A stretch of DNA of 64,000 bases from Shewanella sp. Choline-02u-19 (GTDB lineage: Bacteria > Pseudomonadota > Gammaproteobacteria > Enterobacterales > Shewanellaceae). The stretch lies in assembly GCF_002836205.1 (NCBI RefSeq), contig NZ_PJBE01000012.1:806001-870000 (forward strand), read 5' to 3'. Of the stretch, positions 45,571 through 54,822 are shown in pieces. A program made the position numbers and the translations under genes. Position 1 is the stretch's first letter, and each line of letters begins with the position of its first letter. The notes under the pieces were generated by a model that searched no databases, was not told the DNA's origin, and saw only the letters and a list, made by a program, of their open reading frames with translations.

Positions 45571-46911
45571 TTAACCGACAGCGGTAATCGCATCCGATAA
45601 GGTGTTAATGATGGTATCGATCTGGTGTTTATCGATAATTAAAGGTGGGGAGATCGCAATGATATCGCCAGTCGCGCGCACTAATGTGCCATTAGCAAAG
45701 CAATGCTCAAATATACCGAAGCCTCGCTTACCTGCGCCTTTGTCACTGGGAGAAAACTGAATGCCGCCGACTAAGCCTATGTTACGAATATCGATAACAT
45801 TCGGTAAGCCTTTTAAGCTATGCACCGCATCTTCAAAGTAGCCTTCAAGCTCGCGGCTACGTTCAAATAGTTTTTCATTTTCGTAGATATTAAGAGTGGC
45901 AATAGCAGCGGCTGCCGCAACGGGGTGACCGGAATAGGTGTAACCATGAAACAGTTCAATGGCATTTTCAGGTCCCTGCATACAGGCGTCGTAAATATTG
46001 TCATCAATCAGTACCGCCCCCATAGGGATCGCACCATTATTGAGTGCTTTAGCTGTGGTGATCATATCGGGAGTCACACCCCAACGTTGGCTAGCAAATG
46101 CATCGCCCACCCGGCCAAAGCCGGTAATCACTTCATCGAAAATTAATAAGATGCCGTACTTTTTAGTGATTTCTCGTAGTTTTTGCAGATAGCCTTCTGG
46201 TGGCAAGATAACGCCAGCAGAGCCTGACATAGGTTCAACAATCACAGCCGCGATATTCTCTGCGCCATGAAGCGCAACAAGCTGTTCAAGTGCTTCTGCT
46301 TTTTCAGCACCGGTTTTAGGCATACCGCGACAAAACGCGTTTTCTTTCATGTCTAATGTGTGCGGAAGGTGATCAACACCTTGTAGTAACTGTTGGCTAA
46401 ATGTCTTACGATTATTCCCAATACCGCCCACTGAAATACCCCCAAAGCCTACGCCATGATAGCCAAGCTCACGGCCGATAAAGCGCGTTCGAGTTGCCTG
46501 ACCATTGGCACGGTGATAGGTGAGTGCGATTTTAAGTGCGCTATCGACAGATTCAGAACCTGAGTTAGTAAAGAAAACTTTATTAAGACCTTCAGGGCTT
46601 ATCTGCGCTAGGCGTTCAGCGAGTTCAAATGCAAGTGGGTGACCCATCTGAAAGGAGGGGGCGAAGTCCAGTTGGTGGATCTGTTTAGACACCGCTTCTG
46701 AGATCTCTTTGCGTCCATGACCGGCATTGCAGCACCATAATCCTGCAGTGCCATCTAATATGGGGCGACCAGCGGTGTCTCTATAATACATACCTTCGGC
46801 TTGGGCCAACATTCGTGGATTAGACTTAAATTGTCTATTGGCCGTAAAAGGCATCCAGTAATTTGATAAAGACGGTGTTTCGCTGTGATGTTGCGTCTGT
46901 GAATCTGCCAT
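45571..46911 (-). CDS. Omega-amino acid:pyruvate aminotransferase (class III)
   Basis: A 446-aa PLP enzyme of class III. D259 (LIFDEVITGFGR) and the Schiff-base K288 (TTAKALNNG) are visible. The N-terminal LWCCNAGHGRKEI is typical of beta-alanine:pyruvate transaminases (OapT/BauA). It would turn beta-alanine or related omega-amines into semialdehydes. It leads a minus-strand operon with mmsA (118 bp gap) and the cupin, and its promoter region contains a PuuR-like box shared with the divergent aldehyde dehydrogenase gene. Confidence 0.87.
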   Translation of the reverse strand: MADSQTQHHSETPSLSNYWMPFTANRQFKSNPRMLAQAEGMYYRDTAGRPILDGTAGLWCCNAGHGRKEISEAVSKQIHQLDFAPSFQMGHPLAFELAERLAQISPEGLNKVFFTNSGSESVDSALKIALTYHRANGQATRTRFIGRELGYHGVGFGGISVGGIGNNRKTFSQQLLQGVDHLPHTLDMKENAFCRGMPKTGAEKAEALEQLVALHGAENIAAVIVEPMSGSAGVILPPEGYLQKLREITKKYGILLIFDEVITGFGRVGDAFASQRWGVTPDMITTAKALNNGAIPMGAVLIDDNIYDACMQGPENAIELFHGYTYSGHPVAAAAAIATLNIYENEKLFERSRELEGYFEDAVHSLKGLPNVIDIRNIGLVGGIQFSPSDKGAGKRGFGIFEHCFANGTLVRATGDIIAISPPLIIDKHQIDTIINTLSDAITAVG

Positions 46912-47194
46912 ATCATCTACCTTGATTCAGTTTAATTATTGTTGTTTTTTTTGTATCTGTTGCTTTTTTAATCAAGCGGTTGATATTTGCTATGCTATGT
47001 CAGAAATAATGAACATGAAAGCTTTTTGTGCATTTATTTATAGCAAAAGTGAACTTTTTGTAAAATATATTGAAACTTAGGCGTCATTAAGCGTAATCTT
47101 GGGCAACACCTTACTGCGGGAATTTGCTATTTATAGGCAAAATTACCGTATTGAAAACAATTCTAATAATTAAATTCAGTGTTAAGAGGCCTTC
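46912..47194. other. Divergent promoter region of the aminotransferase and aldehyde dehydrogenase genes
   Basis: 283 bp, AT-rich, holding one PuuR-like box at 47003-47015. It must contain promoters for both directions. Confidence 0.6.
47003..47015 (+). promoter_or_regulatory. PuuR-like box 1
   Basis: GAAATAATGAACA contains the ATGAACA core of the E. coli PuuR box (AAAATATAATGAACA, from memory). It lies in the region shared by the aminotransferase and aldehyde dehydrogenase genes, so either or both could be repressed. Confidence 0.65.
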
Positions 47195-48694
47195 ATGAGC
47201 ACACCAGAAAATCGCAGTCAGTGGCAAACACTCGCAGATACAATGTCAATTAACGGCGCAGCATTTATTGCGGGTGATTACGTTGAATCACAGTCTAAAG
47301 AGACCTTTGATTGCATCAGTCCTATCGACGGTAAAGTACTGGCTAAAGTGGCTAGTTGTGATGAGGCTGACGCCAATATTGCTGTTAGCAATGCCAGAGA
47401 AACATTTGAAAGTGGTGTGTGGGCGCATCTTCCTCCTGTAAAACGTAAGCAGATAATGATTCGTTTTGCCGATTTGCTAGATGAAAATATTGATGAGCTG
47501 GCCCTGCTTGAAACCTTAGATATGGGTAAACCAATTCAGTATTCTCGCGCTGTCGATGTTGCTGGCGCAGCTCGCTCTATTCGCTGGTCTGGCGAAGCTA
47601 TCGATAAGGTTTATGATGAAATAGCACCCACTGCACATAATGAGATCGGTATGATCACCCGTGAAGCTGTTGGTGTGGTTGCCGCGATTGTCCCTTGGAA
47701 TTTTCCGCTATTAATGGCGTGCTGGAAACTTGGGCCTGCATTGGCAACGGGTAATAGTGTGATATTAAAGCCATCAGAAAAGTCACCTTTAACCGCTATT
47801 CGTATCGCGCAAATCGCCATCGAAGCCGGTATTCCTAAAGGTGTACTCAACGTACTGCCAGGTTTTGGTCACACTGTTGGCAAAGCACTGGCACTGCATA
47901 TGGATGTCGATACCTTGGTGTTTACTGGTTCAACCAAGATTGCTAAACAGTTAATGGTCTATGCAGGTGAGTCGAACATGAAACGTGTTTGGCTAGAAGC
48001 GGGCGGCAAGAGCCCTAATATTGTGTTTAACGACACCCCAGATCTAAAGAAAGCGGCCCAAGCCGCGGCAGTCGCGATAGCCTTTAATCAAGGTGAAGTG
48101 TGTACTGCAGGTTCTCGCTTGTTAGTTGAAGCGGGCGTAAAAGATGAGCTTATCGGACTGATTGCTGAAGAGTTACAAAGCTGGCAGCCGGGTCATCCAT
48201 TAGATCCAAACACCACATCAGGTGCAGTGGTCGATAAGCAGCAGCTTGATAACGTATTGGGTTACATTCAATCCGGTAAAGATGAAGGCGCTACGCTCAA
48301 CTTTGGTGGTCGCCAAGTGATGCAAGATTCAGGTGGCGTCTATATTGAACCGACTATCTTCTCGGACGTTGATAATAAGATGATTATCGCCAAAGAGGAG
48401 ATTTTTGGTCCAGTGTTATCGGTGATCACTTTTGAGGGAATGGAGCAAGCGATTGCCATTGCTAACGACAGTATCTATGGCTTAGCTGCTGGCGTTTGGA
48501 CGGCAGATATCAACAAAGCCCATAAGACCGCCAAAGCGTTGCGCAGTGGCATGGTGTGGATTAACCATTACGATGGCGGTGATATGACAGCGCCTTTCGG
48601 TGGCTATAAACAGTCGGGTAATGGTCGTGATAAGTCACTGCATGCTTTTGACAAATACACCGAAATCAAAGCCACTTGGATTTCGCTAGATTAA
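47195..48694 (+). CDS. puuC: PuuC-type aldehyde dehydrogenase
   Basis: A 499-aa aldehyde dehydrogenase with E268 (LEAGGKSPN) and C303 (NQGEVCTAGSRL). Its closest named relatives by pattern are gamma-glutamyl-gamma-aminobutyraldehyde dehydrogenases (PuuC), which oxidise the PuuB product. The other Puu genes lie 9.5 kb downstream, and a PuuR-like box stands in its promoter region, which supports this role. It may also accept 3-aminopropanal from polyamine breakdown. A terminator follows. Confidence 0.88.
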   Translation: MSTPENRSQWQTLADTMSINGAAFIAGDYVESQSKETFDCISPIDGKVLAKVASCDEADANIAVSNARETFESGVWAHLPPVKRKQIMIRFADLLDENIDELALLETLDMGKPIQYSRAVDVAGAARSIRWSGEAIDKVYDEIAPTAHNEIGMITREAVGVVAAIVPWNFPLLMACWKLGPALATGNSVILKPSEKSPLTAIRIAQIAIEAGIPKGVLNVLPGFGHTVGKALALHMDVDTLVFTGSTKIAKQLMVYAGESNMKRVWLEAGGKSPNIVFNDTPDLKKAAQAAAVAIAFNQGEVCTAGSRLLVEAGVKDELIGLIAEELQSWQPGHPLDPNTTSGAVVDKQQLDNVLGYIQSGKDEGATLNFGGRQVMQDSGGVYIEPTIFSDVDNKMIIAKEEIFGPVLSVITFEGMEQAIAIANDSIYGLAAGVWTADINKAHKTAKALRSGMVWINHYDGGDMTAPFGGYKQSGNGRDKSLHAFDKYTEIKATWISLD

Positions 48695-48721
48695 ACTTTT
48701 GTAGTCATTAGCTTTGTCATT

Positions 48722-48749
48722 AGCCAGCCATGAGAATGGCTGGCTTTTC
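48722..48749 (+). terminator. Terminator after the PuuC-type gene
   Basis: AGCCAGCCAT / ATGGCTGGCT with a 4-nt loop, then TTTTCT. Confidence 0.9.
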
Positions 48750-48786
48750 TATCTGTTGCGCCAGAAGTATCAGCAGATGTATTTAG

Positions 48787-48805
48787 CGCAGGCAATTGGA
48801 ACCAC
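48787..48805. repeat. Short repeat block shared with the copy A region
   Basis: CGCAGGCAATTGGAACCAC, 17 of 19 bases identical to 5521-5539, here on the upstream side of the core. Confidence 0.6.
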
Positions 48806-48816
48806 AATGGTTAGAA

Positions 48817-48947
48817 TATCAAGCTATGCTTGAGCAAGGTTGTGGCGCGTCGCCCATTCTTTTGTAAAGAATCGAGCCAAGGGGGAAAGCGCTTGTCCCC
48901 GCTCTTGATTTCATAAGAGTCAATTCTTCAACGCCCTAGACGAAGTT
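48817..48947. repeat. Dispersed intergenic repeat, copy B
   Basis: Second copy of the element at 5114-5230, same orientation, with an extra block of about 13 nt (TTCTTTTGTAAAGAAT region) that itself is an imperfect hairpin. It marks the left edge of the accessory segment between the two amine-catabolism halves. Confidence 0.8.
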
Positions 48948-49587
48948 ACCAGCCTTAAGTACAGGCCTCATACTGATTCGAAATAGCCTAACGCTTCCGA
49001 TGGGACATCTGCTGTAAATGGATTTACAAATGCCGTGGTGGCATGGTCAATGATGTTCCCGACATCATAATGACATTTACCATATCCATATGGGTCTGAT
49101 GGCAAGGAACGACCTGTCCCGCGAAAGCTATACCCACGTCTGATAGGCTGGATGCCTGAATGTCTTGAAGTGCATGGATGCACGGGAAAGACCGTGTGGG
49201 CATTATGCGACTTTGGTTTATAAAGAGTTTCCAACATACTTCGGCAACTTCGATGGGGAATTTGCGTTTTCTGTTAGTTTTGTCACTCACTCTTGCCCCA
49301 AAGCTTGCTACAGATTTAGTTTGTTTACGCCCTGCTTATCAGTTTTGCGATAATTCAGATAATGTGAAGCGCAAAATACAAGATCTGACCCTGAATTGGT
49401 TTTCTCATACAACCCTGTGACTCAGTATTCTTTTGTTACAGATACAGTATGGCTTTGGTGCAGAAAATTCACTATTTTGGACTTACTTATCACCCCTTCA
49501 GTCAATACTGAGGGCTAACACCTTACGGCAGTCATTCTGCCGCTAGACCACTACAGTTAATGATTAAAGGTCTGAAACGGAGTTCAA

Positions 49588-50454
49588 ATGAAACGATTTT
49601 TTATCTCTATAGCGCTATTACTCCCATGTGTGTTGAGTAGCAGTAGTTTTGCTCAAAGCAACTTCCCTCTCTTAAAAGGGCCCTATATGGGGCAAAAAAC
49701 TCCTGGTTTGGTAGCCCAGCCTTTTGCACCTGGTGTGATCTCCAAGGACGGATGGGAAATCGAAGGCGTCTTTGCACCCGGCATGAAAGAGTTCTACTAC
49801 ACAACCAGAGCGGCCGATGGCAAAAAAATAATCGTGATCGGATTTCGTCAACAAGACGACGTCTGGAAGAAATACTTACAGTTTCCCCGTAATGGCGAAG
49901 TGACCTTCTCCCCAGACGGTACACGCATGTATATGGCTGATGGCTATAAAGATCGGCTCAACGATGGTTGGAGCGAGCGTAATACCCTTGGACCCATGTT
50001 TGACAGGGAAGATCGGGGCATTATGCGCCTATCGGCTTCCGCCAAAGAAACCTATGTGCATGATGATTATAAAGGTGGCGATGTTCTGCGAATATCAGCA
50101 CTCGAAAATGGAAAGCGCACAGAGCCACAACTGATGAGTGACAATTTCAATACCGGAGAGTGGACGGCGCACCCTTTCATAGCACCAGATGAAAGTTACC
50201 TTATTTGGGACAGCGAGCGACCTGAAGGGTTTGGGGGTTCTGATCTCTATATCAGCTTCAGACAAGATGATGCTACTTGGGGCCCTGCTATTAACATGGG
50301 AGAAAGCGTCAACTCTGACAAATGGGATGCTTACGCAAGCGTAACGCCAGACGGTAAATACATCCTATTTAACAGAGGAATTGATGATAATGGCAATATT
50401 GATATCTATTGGGTAGATGCTCAAATCATCGAAACACTTAGGCCTAAGAGCTAG
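49588..50454 (+). CDS. Secreted WD40-like (PD40/TolB-type) beta-propeller protein
   Basis: A 288-aa protein with a signal peptide ending at SFAQ (about residue 23). Several PD40-type blades are visible: GEVTFSPDGTRMYMAD, PFIAPDESYLIWDSERPEG and ASVTPDGKYILFNRG. This is the fold of TolB and of many exported sensor or glycan-binding proteins. No enzyme motif is present, so the role is unknown. It stands alone behind the repeat region. Confidence 0.8.
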   Translation: MKRFFISIALLLPCVLSSSSFAQSNFPLLKGPYMGQKTPGLVAQPFAPGVISKDGWEIEGVFAPGMKEFYYTTRAADGKKIIVIGFRQQDDVWKKYLQFPRNGEVTFSPDGTRMYMADGYKDRLNDGWSERNTLGPMFDREDRGIMRLSASAKETYVHDDYKGGDVLRISALENGKRTEPQLMSDNFNTGEWTAHPFIAPDESYLIWDSERPEGFGGSDLYISFRQDDATWGPAINMGESVNSDKWDAYASVTPDGKYILFNRGIDDNGNIDIYWVDAQIIETLRPKS

Positions 50455-50736
50455 GCATTAGCTTCTTATACATAGCGCATCATAACAAGCGTGGGTATGT
50501 AGGGGTCAGTGTATACTTTATGTAATTACCATACATTTCCTAATCCCAGTCGTCTCTTTTAGAGCCTCAGCGCTAAAACATTTTTGTCCAAAAGTGAGTC
50601 AGGAAATATCGGGTTACCTTGCTTGTAAAGAAACACACTGCAATTGGTGAGCTAAGAGAGTTTTGCTGATTACGAAGTGACTATCTTATAGCATCCAAAC
50701 AACGAGTTAGCCACTCAAAGCTATAACCCACTAACC

Positions 50737-52785
50737 TTATGGCGTCACGATATTAAACACCCCTTTTGGCTTGTCGAGTTTAGAGAAAAAACTGGCTAGA
50801 TCTATTTTACTACCTTCGATCTGCAGCTCATCCGAGAACAACACATCTGACACTCCTGCGCTGCCAATAATCAGGTCGATAAACAGTTCGTGACTGATGT
50901 TGAGTGTGGCATTAGCGGTGGCTGACTTGGGGGCTAGTTTGTGGTGTAACACTGCATTTTTCAGCGTCAGTACGTAGTTCTTATCCATATCGGTGAAGTT
51001 GATATTAAGCTCAAACTCTTCGCCAAACGCCTCTGGGCCAATCACCCTTGATGCCATTGATTGCAGGAAGTTTTCCACGGGCGAACGCAGTAAAATCTGT
51101 TTCATTGACGCTAAATCGATGCCCTTTTCTGGGCTACCGTGGCGTAGTTCATAGGCGGCGCTTAGGTATACGTCGCGCCAAGGTGCGGACTCGGCTTGAT
51201 AACCGAGCTGATCATAAGCGCTCGCCAGCAACGCTTTTGCGGGGTTGTTGCCGTCATCAGCAACGACAAGATGATTAATCAGCTCTGCTGCCCAACGGTA
51301 TTCACCGGCATCAAGCGCAATATTGGCTTGCTCAATCACCTTGTCAGCGCCGCCCATCAACTTGACATATTTTGCTGCTGAAGCCACTGCTGGCAGAGGA
51401 TCTAGGTTTACGGGGTTGGCGTCATACCAACCTAAATAAGCCTGATAAACCGCTTTGGCATTATGCTTAGCGGTGCCGTAATAGCCGCGACTGGCAAAGG
51501 TGTTAGATAAGGCGGGTGGCATTTCAATCGCCTCGGCGATCTCTGCTGGAGTCAAACCTGCATTGAGCATCCGCACTGACTGGTCATGGATATATTTATA
51601 GGTATCACGCTGCTTTTCCAAAAAGCTGTTGATTGCCTCTTGGCCCCAGATTGGCCAGTGATGACTGCCAAAGTAAACCTGAGTATCGCGCTGTGCGGTA
51701 AGTGCTGAGTCAATCGCGCTGCTCCAGGTGAGCGCATCGCGAACCTTGGCGCCGCGCAGCGTATAAAGGTTGTGCATGTTTTTCGACACTAATTCTGCGC
51801 CGCAATACGCCTGCTGTTCTGGTAAGTAAAAGGTAAACTCTGCAGGGGCTTCTGAGCCAGAAACAATCTGAAACTCAAACGGAACACCATCAATAATCTG
51901 TGCTGAATCTTGAGCGATAACCGTGGTTGGGCTTAAGATCCCGAACTGACCAAAAGCGGGTTCTTTGCCTAAGCCAGAGTCAATGTGCCCTCGGGGCGAG
52001 CGTGGTAACTGCTTGCCATACATATACATGGCGCGTCGACTCATTGCCGTACCGGCCATGACATTCTCGCTGGTGGCTTCATGCATAAAGCCTGCTGGGG
52101 CGATAATATCAATCTCTTCGATCGCACTGTTTTTAAGTGCATTGCTTCCAAGCGTAATGTTTTCAAGTAAGCCTAGTGCGCCGCCAAAATGATCCATATG
52201 GCTATGGGTAAAGATAATCGCCGCTATAGGCCGCTTTCCTAACTGTTGGTTTATGAATTCCAATGCCACCTTGGCGGTTTCGGCCGTGGTAAGAGGGTCG
52301 ACAATTATCCAGCCTGTTTTACCAGCAATCACGGTCATATTGGCTAAATCAAATCCACGCAGCTGGTATACCCCGGTGGTGACTTCAAATAGGCCATCAA
52401 TATTATTCAGTGTTGCTTGTCGCCAAAGGCTGGGGTTAACACTGTTGGGCGCATCACCCTCAATGAAGTCGTAACTTGTTCTATCCCAGATTTTGTTGCC
52501 TTGCTCATCAACAACAATCAATTGCGGTAATCTGGCTATAAAGCCACGCTTAGCATCTTCAAAGTCTTGTTTGTTGGCAAAGGGTAGCTCTGCTAACACC
52601 GCATTATTGGCGTCGATAGTGTGAGTGCTTGCTGGGGTAAAACCAAAATCATCAGCATTTTGATCATGAGTCTCTGTCTGAGTGGGCTGACAACCAAGCA
52701 GGAACATTGCCGCTAAGCTGCCAATGAATAACTGCCTATTCGGTCTTAGCTTAAAGGGGCGTTGCGGTAAGGTGTTAGTCGGCAT
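50737..52785 (-). CDS. SdsA-type alkylsulfatase, lipoprotein form
   Basis: 682 aa from the ATG at 52785; a TTG ten codons earlier is less likely. A lipobox (FLLGC, Cys near 32) suggests an anchored lipoprotein. The metallo-beta-lactamase domain has the binuclear zinc motif HSHMDH at 194-199, followed by the dimerisation domain and a C-terminal SCP2-like domain (about 555-680). Such enzymes hydrolyse primary alkyl sulfates such as SDS to the alcohol. The AraC-type regulator gene upstream on the same strand is a candidate regulator. Confidence 0.88.
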   Translation of the reverse strand: MPTNTLPQRPFKLRPNRQLFIGSLAAMFLLGCQPTQTETHDQNADDFGFTPASTHTIDANNAVLAELPFANKQDFEDAKRGFIARLPQLIVVDEQGNKIWDRTSYDFIEGDAPNSVNPSLWRQATLNNIDGLFEVTTGVYQLRGFDLANMTVIAGKTGWIIVDPLTTAETAKVALEFINQQLGKRPIAAIIFTHSHMDHFGGALGLLENITLGSNALKNSAIEEIDIIAPAGFMHEATSENVMAGTAMSRRAMYMYGKQLPRSPRGHIDSGLGKEPAFGQFGILSPTTVIAQDSAQIIDGVPFEFQIVSGSEAPAEFTFYLPEQQAYCGAELVSKNMHNLYTLRGAKVRDALTWSSAIDSALTAQRDTQVYFGSHHWPIWGQEAINSFLEKQRDTYKYIHDQSVRMLNAGLTPAEIAEAIEMPPALSNTFASRGYYGTAKHNAKAVYQAYLGWYDANPVNLDPLPAVASAAKYVKLMGGADKVIEQANIALDAGEYRWAAELINHLVVADDGNNPAKALLASAYDQLGYQAESAPWRDVYLSAAYELRHGSPEKGIDLASMKQILLRSPVENFLQSMASRVIGPEAFGEEFELNINFTDMDKNYVLTLKNAVLHHKLAPKSATANATLNISHELFIDLIIGSAGVSDVLFSDELQIEGSKIDLASFFSKLDKPKGVFNIVTP

Positions 52786-52887
52786 GGGCGCACTCACAGG
52801 TAAGTAAATTAACAATTACTGATAAGTTATTACAAATTGTTCACTAGTCCGTTATCATTTTCCGCCAATTATGCTGGCGACCGAAAA

Positions 52888-53901
52888 TTAGCGGCTGCTG
52901 CGCTTACGATAATCTGACGGGCTAATGCCTTTCCAAGCATGGAAAAAACGGCTGAAATTACTCACGTTGCTGTAGCCTAGAGTGTCAGATAAGCTGCTGA
53001 TTGGCATTTGAGTATTGGCGAGATAATGGTGCGCGAGCTCTTGACGCTTTAACTTCAGTAAGTCTCTAAACCCCGTGCCTTCAAGGTGCAGATAACGGCT
53101 TAAGCTGCGCTCGCTGATATTATACATCTGTGCAATTTTCAATGCGGTGGGCTCTTCATCCACCAATAGTGCATGGATCCCTTGGCTGGTCTTTTCCTGC
53201 CAATTTAACGCCTGCATCTTATCTAAATATTGGCGTACCGCCTTTTCATTGTGCTGGGCTAATAGCGGGTCTTTGCTGATAACAGTTTGCTCAAGCATAG
53301 CGCGGTCCATCCACATACAGTTATCAGCAGCAGCCATAACCACTGGGCAATCAAAGAGATCTAACCAAGCTTGTTGTGATTTAGGCGCGGGTCTAATTAA
53401 CTCTACTTTCCGCACAAAGTCGTTATGGCCAATCATCTGTTTGCCGTGCAGCATTAAGCTGGAAAAAAATGCATCTATGGCCAAGGCACTAATCTCAACG
53501 CCATTAAGCGGAATAATAGTGAAACCGAGCAAGTGCGGTGTGCGTTGTAAACTAATCACGGCAGAGTTACTGACTAAGGCAGAATAATCAGGAAGGGTTT
53601 CGAAGGCTTGCGCTAAGGTATCGCTGCTCATCATCAATGCACCTAGTGAGCGAAAGTGTATTGGGTAAGCATATTGGCCCACAGTTAAACCAAAGGACAA
53701 TGAGCCTGATGCATGTTCAGCTACTTGCCAAAGCAAGGTCATTTTATCGATGGCGACTCGAGAATCAGGCTCGGATTCTAACTTGGCAAGGCTTAATCCT
53801 ACATCACTAAATACAGCACTGGCGTTAATATTACTGGCACTTAGCGCGCGAGCGATCGCTAAGGACCAAGCTGCAATCGTGCTGTATTTTGGGTTAGTCA
53901 A
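52888..53901 (-). CDS. AraC family transcriptional regulator
   Basis: A 337-aa protein with an N-terminal ligand domain of the Arabinose_bd (OruR/ArgR-like) type at about residues 20-205 and a C-terminal double helix-turn-helix (about 235-335) with SISSLSDTLGYSNVSNFSRFFHAWKG-like sequence spread over the second helix-turn-helix. It lies 102 bp upstream of the alkylsulfatase gene on the same strand and may control it. The ligand is unknown. Confidence 0.86.
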   Translation of the reverse strand: MTNPKYSTIAAWSLAIARALSASNINASAVFSDVGLSLAKLESEPDSRVAIDKMTLLWQVAEHASGSLSFGLTVGQYAYPIHFRSLGALMMSSDTLAQAFETLPDYSALVSNSAVISLQRTPHLLGFTIIPLNGVEISALAIDAFFSSLMLHGKQMIGHNDFVRKVELIRPAPKSQQAWLDLFDCPVVMAAADNCMWMDRAMLEQTVISKDPLLAQHNEKAVRQYLDKMQALNWQEKTSQGIHALLVDEEPTALKIAQMYNISERSLSRYLHLEGTGFRDLLKLKRQELAHHYLANTQMPISSLSDTLGYSNVSNFSRFFHAWKGISPSDYRKRSSR

Positions 53902-54077
53902 AGATACTCACTTAAAACGACTCATTACAAGATACTTACTCATACTCACTATTTTCATCATAAGCGTAGAATCGTAAAATCACTATTGTTTACGACATTA
54001 GCCTGGTTTTAGTCTTAGTCCTTCGACAACGGTAATGTGTTGCTCGCTCTTGCTAGAAAGCGAATGTGGTAGAACCG

Positions 54078-54662
54078 CTAAAAAGGGTAGTGAGCAAATA
54101 TATCGTCAATCATCTGCGCCAGTGGTGCATCGCCATCGGATGCTCTGCTGTAGGTGCGTAGGCCTGAGATCTGCACCTGAATATGGCGTGCTAGTTGTTT
54201 AGCGTCTTTGTCTGTACTGACCTCGCCCATAGTTTGTGCTTCTACTACTAGTTTTTCGAACTCATGTTCCATTACCTTTAATGACTGTTTTGCAGCCTCT
54301 AAAAGCTCTAGATGTTCATCGGTTAGCTCGGCGACCGTTTTAGCGAGCATGCACATAGCGCTTGGCGCGCTGCCTTGCTTTTCAACGATAATCAGTTTCA
54401 TAAAGGCTTTTAATGCCTCAATAGGCGAGCTTGCCTCGGCGCTAGAAAGTGCCAGTTGATCGATGCCAGCTTGAGTATAGCGAGCTAATGCTTCTTTAAA
54501 TAAACCCTCCTTACTACCAAAGGTGGCGTAAATACTGCCGGGACGCATATCAATAACATCCTGCAAATTACGCATTGAGGTGGCATGAAAGCCTTTCTCC
54601 CAATATAAATTTGTCGCTTTATCAATAACTTGTTCCCGATCGAACTTAGCATTCTTTCTCAT
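54078..54662 (-). CDS. TetR family regulator
   Basis: A 194-aa protein with the TetR helix-turn-helix at residues 15-60 (YWEKGFHATSMRNLQDVIDM, then GSIYATFGSKEGLFKEAL) and a variable ligand domain. It is divergent from the AhpD-like gene, and two 16-bp palindromes lie between them 26 and 49 bp from its start, so it very likely represses both itself and that gene. Confidence 0.88.
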   Translation of the reverse strand: MRKNAKFDREQVIDKATNLYWEKGFHATSMRNLQDVIDMRPGSIYATFGSKEGLFKEALARYTQAGIDQLALSSAEASSPIEALKAFMKLIIVEKQGSAPSAMCMLAKTVAELTDEHLELLEAAKQSLKVMEHEFEKLVVEAQTMGEVSTDKDAKQLARHIQVQISGLRTYSRASDGDAPLAQMIDDIFAHYPF

Positions 54663-54687
54663 AAAATGGGCTCACTTAAAAATAGCT

Positions 54688-54703
54688 TTGAACGATTGTT
54701 CAA
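54688..54703. promoter_or_regulatory. TetR operator 1
   Basis: TTGAACGATTGTTCAA, a 16-bp palindrome with one centre mismatch, 23 bp from operator 2. Confidence 0.8.
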
Positions 54704-54710
54704 TTTTAAC

Positions 54711-54726
54711 TTGAACGATCGTTCAA
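54711..54726. promoter_or_regulatory. TetR operator 2
   Basis: TTGAACGATCGTTCAA, a perfect 16-bp palindrome. The 23-bp centre-to-centre spacing, about two helical turns, would put two dimers on the same face. Confidence 0.82.
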
Positions 54727-54822
54727 ATCTAGTTATATTATTTGCATACCAAGGAACAGACCCACTAGATCTGTTGCTAACGAATTTGTAAATGAAGCAA
54801 AACTAACAATAGGAAACCCCTT

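Larger units (their letters stand above)
48750..49587. other. About 840-bp repeat-rich gap
   Basis: Holds copy B of the dispersed repeat and several small palindromes, but no believable gene. Overlapping frames of 60-90 codons at 48968-49353 lie in repeat sequence and read through no known motif. The last 150 bp serve as leader of the next gene. Confidence 0.6.

Noticed and set aside
48968..49420. Several overlapping 60-90-codon frames on both strands
   Set aside because: They lie in repeat-like sequence, overlap each other and have no conserved motif.
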